DNA of 64,000 nt, taken from NCBI RefSeq assembly GCF_022699665.1, contig NZ_JALDNB010000004.1:124001-188000 (forward strand), written 5' to 3'. The DNA is from Chryseobacterium aahli. GTDB taxonomy: Bacteria > Bacteroidota > Bacteroidia > Flavobacteriales > Weeksellaceae. Both the position numbers and the translations under genes were made by a program. The notes beneath the pieces are model-generated. The model was not told the origin of the DNA, made no database searches, and was given only the letters and a program-made list of their open reading frames with translations. The stretch's first letter is position 1. Each line of letters starts with the position of its first letter. Shown here piece after piece: positions 9,001 to 17,758 of the stretch.

Positions 9001-9424
9001 GGATCTGCTGTTGGACTCTGTCCAGTGGTGAGTTTTCTAAGATTTTTTCTGCATAGATTTTCTCCGATCCGTAGATGTCAGTTTGTGTGGCATTGGAAAG
9101 CGGTGTAGGTACAATAGCTCCATTCATTGTTCCACTCTGAGGCACGGGAAGATAGTCTTTCACCTGTCTTCCAAAACCATCATATTCGATATGGCTAACG
9201 ACATCTCTGCCTAATGGTGAAGCTTTGATATTCACGACTTGTTTAGGCCTTCCCAAACCATCCATATACTGGACGGTCTCAGCAGTCTTTGGGTTAGCTG
9301 CCGTAGGATCGGTTATATATGTTTTTGTATAGACATAGTTTTCTGTTGTGCTTGGTACAGTAGTCTGTGCATGGGATAAACCTGCTAAAAACAACATACT
9401 GATGGGGATGATTATTTTTTTCAT
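6053..9424 (-). CDS. RHS repeat protein (DUF6443 N-terminus) with C-terminal HExxH metallopeptidase-like tip
   Basis: A 1123-residue protein with a signal peptide (cleavage after SHAQ, about residue 19) and the Bacteroidota RHS N-terminal domain known as DUF6443 (YMDGLGRPKQVV). A long run of YD-type repeats follows (YDGFGR, YDALNRL, YDLNGNIG and similar). The conserved RHS core ends in DIGRWGVIDPLAEKH and DPDGR (906-910). The final 213 residues are a distinct tip containing LGHEIIHGWGD: His1033, Glu1034 and His1037 form an HExxH zinc site. A later acidic segment (FKNEEEEFTTVKLGNQM) could give a third ligand, resembling the M91 (NleD-like) effector peptidases. RHS shells encase and deliver such tips. 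It follows the other RHS gene by 9 bp and precedes the lipoprotein gene by 2 bp. Target and delivery route are not shown. Confidence 0.85.
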   Translation of the reverse strand: MKKIIIPISMLFLAGLSHAQTTVPSTTENYVYTKTYITDPTAANPKTAETVQYMDGLGRPKQVVNIKASPLGRDVVSHIEYDGFGRQVKDYLPVPQSGTMNGAIVPTPLSNATQTDIYGSEKIYAEKILENSPLDRVQQQIQVGNDWTSKPIKFDYDANVASDYVRKYETTTTWVEGRTQTAVQLLQYFQPSQLYKNTVTDEDGNKTIEFKNGQGQTLLLRKVLSATENTDTYYVYNEYNQLAFVIPPLASAPTVESSTVENLYYQYRYDGRNRLVEKKLPGKGWEYMVYDKADRLVATQDANLRQTSKWVVTKYDTFGRVIYTGLMPLPNQTRAGLQNITNQYVITESRNNTGFTRNGMQIYYTNDLYNQIETILTVNYYDIYPVGSPAIPTQVLGQNILHENAQLYNISTKTLPVASYVKNIEDDNWTKSYTWYDTKGRPVASHSVNHLGGYTKTESLLDFSGVPKQAITKHKRLDSDTERVITENFTYDHQNRLLTHTHQVDSNPLEYLAQNDYNELSQLKNKKVGGASLGSGIQTVDYAYNIRGWMTQINDPANLNGKLFGYQIKYHNPVYTNNATGRYNGNIAEVDWKSANDGVLKRYSYQYDALNRLKKGSYAEPDTSVPQNGYFNEELSYDLNGNIGTLKRNRNAAYVGAELIDDLTYNYTGNRLNSVADASSNYLGYPDTSGNLINYDFNGNMKDHVDKGILQIDYNFLNLPNYIKFDQFITRFWEDIYKNTLYTYRADGTKIKKTHTYFSGKTQAVIIKKTDYLDGFQYIDNIIQFVPTSEGYFDFVKNKYIYNYTDHLGNTRLSYLHNGSSIGVLEENIYYPFGLKHDGYNPGENPNYQYEYNGKELQAETGMYDYGARMYMPDIGRWGVIDPLAEKHRRHSPYNYAVNNPIIFTDPDGRDIRFGDHIYTYDKKRDYSKYNDFDANVFKALDHLYSSGALNVTIGEGKEAKTVNIMDEMINDKKNTFTILEQTKNGEPNEYNPNLNSVKFNTSEGVRFRKDGAKSTREPGNLGYNSPTSRLGHEIIHGWGDLLDTSNYGKRRLNDYAGKKEKNIFNPEGLNIGFKNEEEEFTTVKLGNQMNKKLGEDYRTNYSIIPYPVENVTSTKIKPPSNP

Positions 9425-9433
9425 GGTGTGTTT

Positions 9434-12400
9434 TTATGGTTTGTAGTTGTATTTGAATTCTTTCAACAGTTTACCTGTCGAATTATCCTGTCTGATTTCT
9501 TTTAATCGATTAGCTGAATCGTACAAGTAAACTTCTCTGATGCCTGATGGTGGCGTGATGCTCGTCACTCCTATCAATGGATCATAAGTATAGGTTGTAA
9601 TCTGGTAATTATATAAACCTGAATCTTTTCTGAATGCATCTAATGCATTAATCAATGCAGGTTCGTTAGAAGGATTCGAAGCATCAAGATCTGAAGCGGC
9701 AATAATTGCAGTTGCCAGACTGCTCACTTGTGCATAAGTAGCTCCTGATACTTTGGCTATCGGCTGGGTGTTGTTATATCCCCAGATGATTGAAGTGGAA
9801 ATACCATCTTTGGCGGTGTACTGAAGAAGATTGCCTTTGCTGTCGTATTTATTAAACGTTACCTGTGTAGAGGCATTTCCACTGGCAAGATTATAGGATA
9901 ATGCAGAACTTGGAAGCAAATGAGATGCATCGTCATATTTGGTCTCTGTTTTTGAGACAAGTATTCCAGAAGCTGAAGGACTTTCTTTTTCGGTTACCAA
10001 AACTTCCAGAGGAAGGGCAATCATGTTGGCATTGATCAGCTTAAAATTATTTTTTTCATGAGCATAGCTGTAATTAATTGTATTGATTTTGTTATCTGGA
10101 AAAATTATTTCTTTATTTGTTAGTTGATGATGTACGTTATGTCCATATATGTTATTTGTAATTGTTTTCAATTTTTTATTTCCATCAAAATACTCTGTTT
10201 TAATTTCTTTATTTACAAATGAAAAATCTGTAAATAAGGGATAAATTTCATACAAATATATTTGAGAATAATAGACTGCTCCATTGTATGCAAAAGCCAA
10301 TCTTTTATCTCTTGGTTCTATTCTTAAACCAAAATTTGGTGTTATTCTGGAATTTCTGCTTGCAAATTCTATACTGTCTTTTTGAACTATTTCATTTGTA
10401 TTTGTTGTAAAAAATTCATTTTTATAAAGTTTATTTTTTTTCCAGTTTACTTTGGGAATTCTATCGAGAGTCTCCAATGTTCTCTCCCCTAGTTCCGGCA
10501 TAAAATTGTTTTCGAAATAGTGTTTTATCTTAATATTTTCATTATTAATATTGTTAATTTTCTTTTCCGTAACTTCTGAATAAGTGACCATTGACCCTGT
10601 AGCTGACTTTAAGGGGAAATTAATAACCCCATATAATTTATCAAGATCCTTATAGAACTCTGAAATTCTTAATATTGGATAGCCCCACATAATTCCTGAT
10701 GAAAAACCCTGTGAATCTAGATATTCATATTCAGTTTTAGATACAACTTCTTCATCATAGTTTCTATGCGTCATATTTTTTATCCGCATTCCTCCCGTTG
10801 ATTTAATAGTTGGTGTCGCAGAGACATTTTCAGATTTTTTTAATATATCAAAATAAGAAAGGCTTATATTAAATCCTAAAGGTTCATTATAATTTACTCT
10901 TTGGGCAATAATTTTGTAGTTTCCTTTAGGAAGTATGAAATGATCTCCTGAGGATAAATTAGTGAAATGTCTTAGAACTACATTGTTTTGATCTATTAAT
11001 TTAACAGAATATCCGTCTTCAGAGCTTAAATGGTTGGGATTTGTGCTAGTTGTTTCTATAATGCTAACATCCGTTTTAAACGTTGAATGAAGGGCGGTAG
11101 TTTCAAAAGGCATCTCATAATAATCATTCATTAAAATCTGGTTTGTATTTGGGTCTATTGATTGCTCTCCAGCAAGATTTATCAGCATTTTCACTTTAAG
11201 TAAATCTTCTGAAATGGGAAGATCATTATAATCATTAATTGCTTCAAAAGTGTGATTTTCATATTCCAGATCGAGATAGCCTTTTGTAGGATATTTTATT
11301 CTCTTCAGCATTCCAATTTTACTAAAATTTAAATCAATTGAACGATCTGCATTTCCCCAAACTCCCGCATATCCGTTAGTATAGGTAACCGTTTGTTGAG
11401 GAATTAAGCTTTTATTGCTAACCTTTCCATTATAATAACCCCAAAAATCTTGAGCATAAGACAATTTACTCGGGAGTTCACCAGGAAAATATTCAAATGA
11501 ATAGCTTTTTATTTCGTTTCCTTGTTCTGTAGCATTTAATTCAATCAACTTATCTAACCTTAGTCTGTATCTTGATTTTTCAAAATAATTTGAGAAAAAG
11601 CCTGATTCAATTCTTGAATAATCATACATCCCGGTAGGATATTCATCATTAAAATAGGATGTTTGAAATTTAAATTTTTTCTTAACCTGATTTTTATATA
11701 TAACTTCAATTTCAGATAAAGCGAAAGCGTTAATGTCCTTTCTTATATTTGGGTTTTTTTTAAACTCTATTGAAATATCATCACATATAATTTTTTTAAG
11801 CTGCTGATCATCAATATTAGGTGTAAGAAAATTGTTTAATACTTTTCCTGTTTTGTTTGTATCAAAAAGAGATTTAGTAATAGGATAATAGTTTCCAACC
11901 ACTACAGGATTATTGTTTTCCCATACAACGATATCATATCTTGAAAGACCATCAAAATTTGTAGTTTTAGGAACATACATAAACTGGGAAATCCTTATAA
12001 CTTCGTCATTTGAAAGATTATAATTATTAGCATTTTCATAAAATAAACGAACCTTTTTATTATTTGTTGTAACAATTTTCACCAACATCCATGATTGAAC
12101 CTGAGCTTGCCCTGCACTACTCGAATTGTAATCTTCATTAAAAAATGCTCCTCCTGAATCATATATTATGGATGAATATAAATCATTACCCGTTTCCTGA
12201 TTACTACCAAAAAAATATTGGTTTCCCGCTGGGTCAATAATTTTGAATCCACTTATTACAGAATTAAAAATAAAAGGCTCTATCTTATAATCATTAACTG
12301 GTGCACTTACAAATTTATCAGTAGTGTAATCATAATAAAATGTAAAATTAGTATTGAAAAGCATTATATTATATTCATCAGGCTCAAAATCACTTTCTCC

Positions 12401-12829
12401 ATATTGTTCCATATAATTATTTATGTCAATCAGATTTCCTGATGATAATTTACTGATAGCAGTATTAACAGTGCTCTGAAAATAGGAAGGTTGATTTACC
12501 ACATCAATTTTTCCTCTAATATTTCTAGTGATATTACCCGCAGCAATTAAGTTCCAGCCTAACCCAACCATTCCAGGAACTTCATTAACCTGTACTCCTC
12601 CAGTATTATAGTTCAATCCAATTGGTATTGATAAATCTTTATCTACCTCAAGATTATATAAGGGTACATCTAAAGTAACAGTACCTGTAGATAATGAGAT
12701 AGGCTTGTCTAAATATTTACCTAAAGAGGCAACTTCAGGAGATTTAGGCAAAAAATTAACAATCGCATCTTTTTGAGAATATGTAACAGAATATATTAAT
12801 ATTAAAGTTATTTTAATTATTTTTCTCAT
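9434..12829 (-). CDS. Large secreted RHS-family protein (partner of the toxin-bearing RHS)
   Basis: A 1131-residue protein with a signal peptide (MRKIIKITLILIYSVTYSQ). The N-terminal region contains LSTGTVTLDVPLYNLEVDKD and GLGWNLIAAGNITRN, a pattern I associate with Bacteroidota RHS/YD proteins and SpvB-like shells. The C-terminal 150 residues carry YD-type repeats (KYDSKGNLLQYTAKDG, YDSANRLKEIRQD). It has no DPDGR core end, no variable tip and no T9SS sorting domain, so it is probably a structural or carrier component and not the toxin. It lies 6 bp after the T9SS-sorted gene and 9 bp before the tip-bearing RHS gene, so the three form one operon. Confidence 0.78.
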   Translation of the reverse strand: MRKIIKITLILIYSVTYSQKDAIVNFLPKSPEVASLGKYLDKPISLSTGTVTLDVPLYNLEVDKDLSIPIGLNYNTGGVQVNEVPGMVGLGWNLIAAGNITRNIRGKIDVVNQPSYFQSTVNTAISKLSSGNLIDINNYMEQYGESDFEPDEYNIMLFNTNFTFYYDYTTDKFVSAPVNDYKIEPFIFNSVISGFKIIDPAGNQYFFGSNQETGNDLYSSIIYDSGGAFFNEDYNSSSAGQAQVQSWMLVKIVTTNNKKVRLFYENANNYNLSNDEVIRISQFMYVPKTTNFDGLSRYDIVVWENNNPVVVGNYYPITKSLFDTNKTGKVLNNFLTPNIDDQQLKKIICDDISIEFKKNPNIRKDINAFALSEIEVIYKNQVKKKFKFQTSYFNDEYPTGMYDYSRIESGFFSNYFEKSRYRLRLDKLIELNATEQGNEIKSYSFEYFPGELPSKLSYAQDFWGYYNGKVSNKSLIPQQTVTYTNGYAGVWGNADRSIDLNFSKIGMLKRIKYPTKGYLDLEYENHTFEAINDYNDLPISEDLLKVKMLINLAGEQSIDPNTNQILMNDYYEMPFETTALHSTFKTDVSIIETTSTNPNHLSSEDGYSVKLIDQNNVVLRHFTNLSSGDHFILPKGNYKIIAQRVNYNEPLGFNISLSYFDILKKSENVSATPTIKSTGGMRIKNMTHRNYDEEVVSKTEYEYLDSQGFSSGIMWGYPILRISEFYKDLDKLYGVINFPLKSATGSMVTYSEVTEKKINNINNENIKIKHYFENNFMPELGERTLETLDRIPKVNWKKNKLYKNEFFTTNTNEIVQKDSIEFASRNSRITPNFGLRIEPRDKRLAFAYNGAVYYSQIYLYEIYPLFTDFSFVNKEIKTEYFDGNKKLKTITNNIYGHNVHHQLTNKEIIFPDNKINTINYSYAHEKNNFKLINANMIALPLEVLVTEKESPSASGILVSKTETKYDDASHLLPSSALSYNLASGNASTQVTFNKYDSKGNLLQYTAKDGISTSIIWGYNNTQPIAKVSGATYAQVSSLATAIIAASDLDASNPSNEPALINALDAFRKDSGLYNYQITTYTYDPLIGVTSITPPSGIREVYLYDSANRLKEIRQDNSTGKLLKEFKYNYKP

Positions 12830-12835
12830 GTGTTT

Positions 12836-14392
12836 TTATTTTTTAATCAATTTAGCATTCGCTGTTTTATTCGTATCCGTTTTTATCGTCACCAGATACG
12901 CTCCCTGAATCAAATTCTGAGTATTAATCTTAGTCACTTTATTTTTCGTTTTCAGACTCTGCAATTGTCTTCCACCCATATCATATAGTGTGATATCAGC
13001 TTCCTTGAAATCTAAACCAATCTCTACATAACAATAATCAGACACCGGATTCGGATAAATCTTAATATCTTGTTTTTCAATCAGCTGATCCAATTGCTTA
13101 TCTCCTAACTTTACGATCTTCCAGTTTTCTTTTCCTAGTTCCTCAGCACTTGTTCCTGCCAAAATAATCGAACCGTCTCTGTTGAGTTTAATATCAGATA
13201 ATCTTTCTTCCTTTTTTCTCGATTCTCCTTTGACGTGTTTTCTCCACTGCTCGTTGCCATCCTGATTCAGATAGAGCATCCAAAATGTTTCATCATCTGC
13301 TTCTATTCTGCCTTCCGCCTGAGTATAACCTCCGAGTAAAATTCCTTTCGAGATTTTATCGTCTCCGGTTTTCACCACATTCATCCCCATCAGAACATCC
13401 CTGTTCTTAAAATTGTAAGATTTCTGCCAAAGTTCTTCACCTCTGTCATTTAAGGATATTAACCAAATGTCAGTTCCTTCTTCAATGCCCACAGATTTAT
13501 TTCCTGATCTTTCAGATCTCGATTCACCACCCACGATAAATCCTGTAGAAGTCATTGCTAAAGTTCTTATGTGATCATCACCTTTACCACCAAAGTTCTT
13601 TTCCCATTCTACTTTCCCTTCTTTATTAAGCTTTATAATCCAGTAATCCCCTTCACCGAAGTTTTCGGTTTTCTTTGATCCGCCTGTGTTGCTTCTGGAG
13701 TAAATTCCCAACAACGCACCTCCGTCAAGCGTAGGAATCATCTTCTCCACTTCATCAAGACCACGTCCACCTAAAATAATCTGAGATAGTTCTTTTCCGT
13801 TCTTATCGAGTCTTGAAACCAAAACATCTTTAGACCCAAAACCTTTCGAATCCTGAGCTTGTCGAAGGGCTGTACCATTCCCTGCAACAAAAAATCCAAA
13901 GTCAGTAGTTTGAATCACCGCTCTGGCTTCCTCATCCTGTGAAGTTCCCAAAGTTTTCTGCCACAGCTCATCTCCAAATTCATTGATTCTGATCAGCCAG
14001 ATATCAGATCCGCCTTTAGCGTCATCTTTTTTATCTAACCCTTTTCCTGAATAAGAAGTTCCTGCCAACAGAAAACCACCTTCCTGAGTAGCCACCGTTG
14101 CAGAGAGAAAATCATGGTTTTGTCCCGAGAAATACTTTTCCCAGACTTCTTCACCTTGCTGATTGAGTTTTACCAAAAGAAAATCGTAACCGTTATTTTG
14201 TTTGTTTTCGGAAGTGAGTTTTTTCGATTGAATAGAACTTCCTGTAATGAGGTATTGCTGATCGATTGTTGTGGTGACTTGTGAGAGAAAATCCTGAGTA
14301 GAGGATTTAATATCTTTCTGCCATACCACATCCTGAGCATACCATACGGCAGTTGTGCATAGTAGAACTGCACTCATGTAGAGTTTTTTCAT
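12836..14392 (-). CDS. Secreted repeat protein with T9SS type A C-terminal sorting domain
   Basis: A 518-residue protein: signal peptide (to about residue 19, WYAQ), about seven repeats of a beta-propeller-like unit of the form GGxDxWLxxLNxxGxxxWxKxxGG, and a C-terminal T9SS type A sorting domain (about the last 75 residues, from IYPNPVSDYCYVEIG, with DMGGRQLQSL and a QGAYLVTI motif). The sorting domain directs passage across the outer membrane and surface attachment. It is the first gene of the operon leading into the two RHS genes and may be a surface carrier or docking partner; that link is inference. An RQAQDS segment is encoded by a short repeat-like DNA piece (13852-13868). A start further upstream is unlikely given the signal peptide. 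Confidence 0.88.
   Translation of the reverse strand: MKKLYMSAVLLCTTAVWYAQDVVWQKDIKSSTQDFLSQVTTTIDQQYLITGSSIQSKKLTSENKQNNGYDFLLVKLNQQGEEVWEKYFSGQNHDFLSATVATQEGGFLLAGTSYSGKGLDKKDDAKGGSDIWLIRINEFGDELWQKTLGTSQDEEARAVIQTTDFGFFVAGNGTALRQAQDSKGFGSKDVLVSRLDKNGKELSQIILGGRGLDEVEKMIPTLDGGALLGIYSRSNTGGSKKTENFGEGDYWIIKLNKEGKVEWEKNFGGKGDDHIRTLAMTSTGFIVGGESRSERSGNKSVGIEEGTDIWLISLNDRGEELWQKSYNFKNRDVLMGMNVVKTGDDKISKGILLGGYTQAEGRIEADDETFWMLYLNQDGNEQWRKHVKGESRKKEERLSDIKLNRDGSIILAGTSAEELGKENWKIVKLGDKQLDQLIEKQDIKIYPNPVSDYCYVEIGLDFKEADITLYDMGGRQLQSLKTKNKVTKINTQNLIQGAYLVTIKTDTNKTANAKLIKK
13852..13868. repeat. Short dispersed-repeat-like sequence inside a coding region
   Basis: The 17 bases CCTGAGCTTGTCGAAGG match, from memory, the CCTTCGACAAGCTCAGG core of a short palindromic repeat found dispersed in many bacterial genomes. 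Here it reads in frame and encodes the RQAQDS segment of the T9SS-sorted protein, in a loop between two repeat units. Confidence 0.45.
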
Positions 14393-14417
14393 GATTTGAG
14401 TTTTTATTTTATTGGCG

Positions 14418-14448
14418 CTAATTTAACTTTTTTAAATACATACCACAA
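14418..14448 (-). promoter_or_regulatory. Candidate promoter of the T9SS/RHS operon
   Basis: On the minus strand TAAATTAG (14425-14418) matches 7 of 8 bases of the Bacteroidota -7 element TAnnTTTG. A TTG (14448-14446) lies 20 bases upstream, within the normal 17-23 spacing. The ATG at 14392 is about 25 bases downstream. Confidence 0.5.
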
Positions 14449-14580
14449 TAGTTTGATAAAAACTTGATGATGATGTGATATTTATTTTGACAAAGCTAAC
14501 TCAACGAGGCGCCAAAACTTGACGTGTTATTTTAAGACTGTATGACAAAATAGCTCATTAAAACCACTATCAAAATGACA

Positions 14581-14605
14581 AAAGCCATCCGAATCGGATG
14601 GCTTT
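14581..14605. terminator. Terminator after serS
   Basis: AAAGCCATCCGA and its exact complement form a 10-12 bp stem around a short loop, just downstream of the serS stop codon. The trailing T-run is short on the minus strand and longer on the plus strand. Confidence 0.7.
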
Positions 14606-14627
14606 TATTGTATACTAGTATAAAATT

Positions 14628-15896
14628 TTAATTAATCAATTCAAATCTCGCATACTCAGCGATTTTCTTCGGAAGCTTAATACCTTCCTCAGTCTGATTG
14701 TTTTCAAGCAATGCTGCCATAATTCTCGGCAAAGCCATGGCAGAACCGTTTAAAGTATGTACCAGCTGGGGTTTTCCGTCAGCTTTGTAACGACACTTTA
14801 ATCTGTTGGCCTGGAAGGTTTCAAAATTTGAAACTGAACTTACTTCCAACCATTTCTCCTGAGCTGCACTCCACACTTCAAAATCATACGTCATTGCAGA
14901 CGCAAAACCTGTGTCTCCACCGCACAATCTCAAAACTCTGTATGGCAATTCAAGATCAGTAAGGATTTCTTTAATGTGCTCTACCATTTCTTCCAAAACA
15001 GCGTAAGAATTTTCAGGTTTTTCTAATCTTACAATTTCTACCTTTTCAAATTGGTGAAGACGGTTCAGACCTCTCACATGAGCTCCGTAACTTCCCGCTT
15101 CTCTTCTGTAACACTGAGAAAATGCTGTATTTTTAATCGGAAGATCTTTTTCATCCAACAAAACATCACGGTATAAATTCGTCACCGGAACTTCTGCTGT
15201 AGGAATTAAATATAAATCATCTGCATTGATGTAGTACATCTGCCCTTCTTTGTCAGGCAACTGACCTGTTCCGTAACCTGAAGCTTCATTCACAACGTGA
15301 GGCGGATTTACCTCCAGATAACCGGCATCCACATTTTTATCTAAAAAATATTGAACCAAAGCTCTCTGCAATCTCGCTCCTTTACCAAAATACACAGGGA
15401 AACCAGCTCCAGCGATTTTTACACCTAATTCAAAATCAATCAAGTTGTATTTTTTAGCCAGTTCCCAATGAGGAATTGCGCCTTCGCCTAAACCTTCAAC
15501 ATCATGAGACTGATAAATAATTTCGTTATCATCTGCAGAAACTCCGGCCTTTACCAATTCGTAAGGTACGTTTGGAATTTGATACAGAATATCCAACAAC
15601 TTTTTTTCGATAACCTCCAACTGAGACTTCAATTCTGCGCTCGACTCTTTATATTGTGCTGTTTTAGATTTTGAGGCTTCAGCTTCTTCTTTTTTCCCTT
15701 CTTTCATCAAAATACCAATCTCTTTGGAGATTTTATTGATTTCTGAAAGTTGAGAATCTAATTCAAACTGAATTTTTTTTCTCTCTTCGTCAGTAACGAT
15801 TGCCTCGTCTACCAACTCAAGACCCTTGAATTGTCTTTTTTGAAGACCTTCTAAAACGCGTTCTTTGTTTTCGCGCAAAAAATTGACTTGTAACAT
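14628..15896 (-). CDS. serS: Serine--tRNA ligase
   Basis: Charges tRNA-Ser with serine in the cytoplasm. At 422 residues it has the full bacterial length. The N-terminal long helical arm (about residues 1-110, rich in Lys/Glu with heptad character) binds the tRNA variable arm. The class II catalytic core follows, with TAEVPVTNLYRDVLL, motif 2 (FSQCYRREAGSYG...RGLNRLHQF) and motif 3 (LNGSAMALPRIMAALLENNQ). The start MLQVNFLREN is the usual family start. It is followed by a strong hairpin and then by the separately promoted RHS locus. Confidence 0.98.
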   Translation of the reverse strand: MLQVNFLRENKERVLEGLQKRQFKGLELVDEAIVTDEERKKIQFELDSQLSEINKISKEIGILMKEGKKEEAEASKSKTAQYKESSAELKSQLEVIEKKLLDILYQIPNVPYELVKAGVSADDNEIIYQSHDVEGLGEGAIPHWELAKKYNLIDFELGVKIAGAGFPVYFGKGARLQRALVQYFLDKNVDAGYLEVNPPHVVNEASGYGTGQLPDKEGQMYYINADDLYLIPTAEVPVTNLYRDVLLDEKDLPIKNTAFSQCYRREAGSYGAHVRGLNRLHQFEKVEIVRLEKPENSYAVLEEMVEHIKEILTDLELPYRVLRLCGGDTGFASAMTYDFEVWSAAQEKWLEVSSVSNFETFQANRLKCRYKADGKPQLVHTLNGSAMALPRIMAALLENNQTEEGIKLPKKIAEYARFELIN

Positions 15897-15987
15897 AAAG
15901 TGTTTTATAATTTAAGTTTCAGCGTTTAAAAGTTTAAAATCCTGAGATTTAAACCTTAAAAAACGAACTGCTTATGCAAATTTAAGA

Positions 15988-16497
15988 TTATTTTGTGATT
16001 TTCACCACATTACGATTTTCTGAATCTTTTGTTAATGGTAATTCAGAATTGTTGTACAAAACTTTAGAAACCTCGAACACGGCAGGAGTCCAGCGATAAA
16101 AAATTTGCAGCGTATCATTATCAACAGCAGCAAACGTACTATCTGTAAGTTTTTTAATTAAATCAACTCTAATCTGAGATCGATATATTCTGTTTTCTGT
16201 CTCTCCGCCACTTTCTAACTGCCTTGTGGCGCCTGCAATATATTCGATGTATTGTATAGAATCAGAAACTGTTTTCACCGAGTTTGAAACTGGCGCATTA
16301 TCTACTGGTGCGAGCATATCATTCATCGCAATTGTACTAAATGATCCGATTTGATTTGGAATCAGTAAATTTTTTCCAGTGGCATCCTGAAGGTACAGAC
16401 TCATGATCTGATCAATTTTTTGAAAAGAATCTTCATCGCTCCTACATCCCATAAGCGCAAAACATCCCAATAAAATTCCAAAAAATAGATTCTTCAT
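15988..16497 (-). CDS. Lipoprotein of unknown function
   Basis: A 169-residue protein with a clear lipoprotein signal (GCFALMGC, Cys18). The remainder is soluble and rich in Asp/Asn/Thr with no motif I recognise. Its start lies 13 bp from the flippase stop. TATCTTTG on the minus strand (16509-16502), a perfect match to the -7 consensus TAnnTTTG, ends only four bases before the ATG, which would give a leaderless or nearly leaderless transcript if used. I see no good -33 TTG at the right distance. It could equally be read through from the glycan genes upstream or have its own promoter. Function unknown. Confidence 0.75.
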   Translation of the reverse strand: MKNLFFGILLGCFALMGCRSDEDSFQKIDQIMSLYLQDATGKNLLIPNQIGSFSTIAMNDMLAPVDNAPVSNSVKTVSDSIQYIEYIAGATRQLESGGETENRIYRSQIRVDLIKKLTDSTFAAVDNDTLQIFYRWTPAVFEVSKVLYNNSELPLTKDSENRNVVKITK

Positions 16498-16501
16498 ATG
16501 G

Positions 16502-16509
16502 CAAAGATA
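16502..16509 (-). promoter_or_regulatory. Candidate -7 element directly before a lipoprotein gene
   Basis: TATCTTTG is a perfect TAnnTTTG. It overlaps the gap after the flippase stop and ends four bases before the lipoprotein ATG, implying little or no leader. No matching -33 TTG is seen. Confidence 0.3.
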
Positions 16510-16510
16510 A

Positions 16511-17758
16511 TTATTTTAGATTCTTTAAATATTTATTAAAATGATAAAAATAGAAAAATCCCGAACTTAATAAAGTCACAGAAACACTAATTGCCATTCC
16601 TAAAATATGATATTTTGGAACTAAAAAGAAAGAAAATACAATAAGTGTAATGAATGAAATCACAGATCCTTTGGTATTGACCGACATTTTACCTATCGCA
16701 GATAAAAGATTCCCGTAAAGATTTCTAAACAAAATATTCATTAAAAAAGTTGCCATGAAAATAACAAATATATAAGAACTTTCTGCATACTTTTCTTTGG
16801 ATATTACTATCAGAATTTCTTTACTAAATAATGTGCTAATGATTAAAACAAGCAAACAAATTGGAATAAAAAACTTGTAGTATCCAATGATGTAGTTTTT
16901 AAGAAAACTGCGGTTTTGATAGTTCTTTGCCAAAGTATGAAAATCACTCTGCATAAAAGACAATGCCAAAAATGTCACATTTGAAGGAATCAAAATAGCT
17001 ACTCTGTAATCTGCCACCGCATCTTCATTGAGTAAAAAACTTAGAATAATAATATCTATTGAAAAAAGAGCATCGGAGAGTAAGGTTGTTGCAGAAGTAT
17101 TAAATCCGTATTGTCTAATTTCTTTCAAATTAAAATTATCAGCCAACTTTACAGTATTCATACTTGATTTTTTCAGCCAAAATAAAGACAGAAAAGGAGT
17201 GAAAGCCATCGCAATGAGATACCCTTTTAATTGAAAAAAATAGGTTAAAATTAGCAGGACTAAAAGCCCAGATATGCTTAAAAAGTTATTAAACCCAGCA
17301 AACTCTCTGTTTTTATTATACACTCTAAGATCTGATTGCACATAAGTAAAAAAATAAAAGCCGATAAGACGAATACAGAAAAATAAAAAAATATAGAAAA
17401 TATCTTCATATTTTGTAATGTAAAAAAAACTGACTATCAAAAAAATTATTGATAATAAAATTTGATAATAAAAGCCTTTTCTAAAAAGATAAGCCGATAA
17501 GTTATTCTTTTCTGCTTCCTGATCGGAAATAGAGCCGAATCTCAATAAACTTTGATGACTCCCAAAACCACTGCATGCAGATAAAATAGAAAAAACCGCC
17601 GCAACTATGCTCAGCTTACCAAAATCTTCTGTTGGGAGTATCTTAATGATAAAAAGTGATGAAAAAAGTCCACAGATTTTAGCAATCAATAATGAAATCA
17701 AAACATAATGTCCCTCGTTTTTAAGAAAATTTTGCAAGAAAAATAGTAAGCTTTTCAT
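16511..17758 (-). CDS. Oligosaccharide flippase / polysaccharide export membrane protein (Wzx-like)
   Basis: A 415-residue, very hydrophobic protein with about twelve predicted spans spread over its length. The N-terminal pattern (LISLLIAKICGLFSSLFIIKILPTEDFGKLSIV) is typical of the polysaccharide-biosynthesis/MOP flippase superfamily, which moves lipid-linked glycans across the inner membrane. Its ATG directly abuts the stop of the asparagine-synthase-like gene, and a glycosyltransferase and methyltransferase lie further upstream, which supports a surface-glycan role. The substrate cannot be told from sequence. Confidence 0.82.
   Translation of the reverse strand: MKSLLFFLQNFLKNEGHYVLISLLIAKICGLFSSLFIIKILPTEDFGKLSIVAAVFSILSACSGFGSHQSLLRFGSISDQEAEKNNLSAYLFRKGFYYQILLSIIFLIVSFFYITKYEDIFYIFLFFCIRLIGFYFFTYVQSDLRVYNKNREFAGFNNFLSISGLLVLLILTYFFQLKGYLIAMAFTPFLSLFWLKKSSMNTVKLADNFNLKEIRQYGFNTSATTLLSDALFSIDIIILSFLLNEDAVADYRVAILIPSNVTFLALSFMQSDFHTLAKNYQNRSFLKNYIIGYYKFFIPICLLVLIISTLFSKEILIVISKEKYAESSYIFVIFMATFLMNILFRNLYGNLLSAIGKMSVNTKGSVISFITLIVFSFFLVPKYHILGMAISVSVTLLSSGFFYFYHFNKYLKNLK

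Noticed and set aside
4608-14392. Type VI secretion as the RHS delivery route
   Set aside because: No VgrG, PAAR, Hcp or sheath gene is in the window, and both RHS proteins have Sec signal peptides, which type VI cargo normally lacks.
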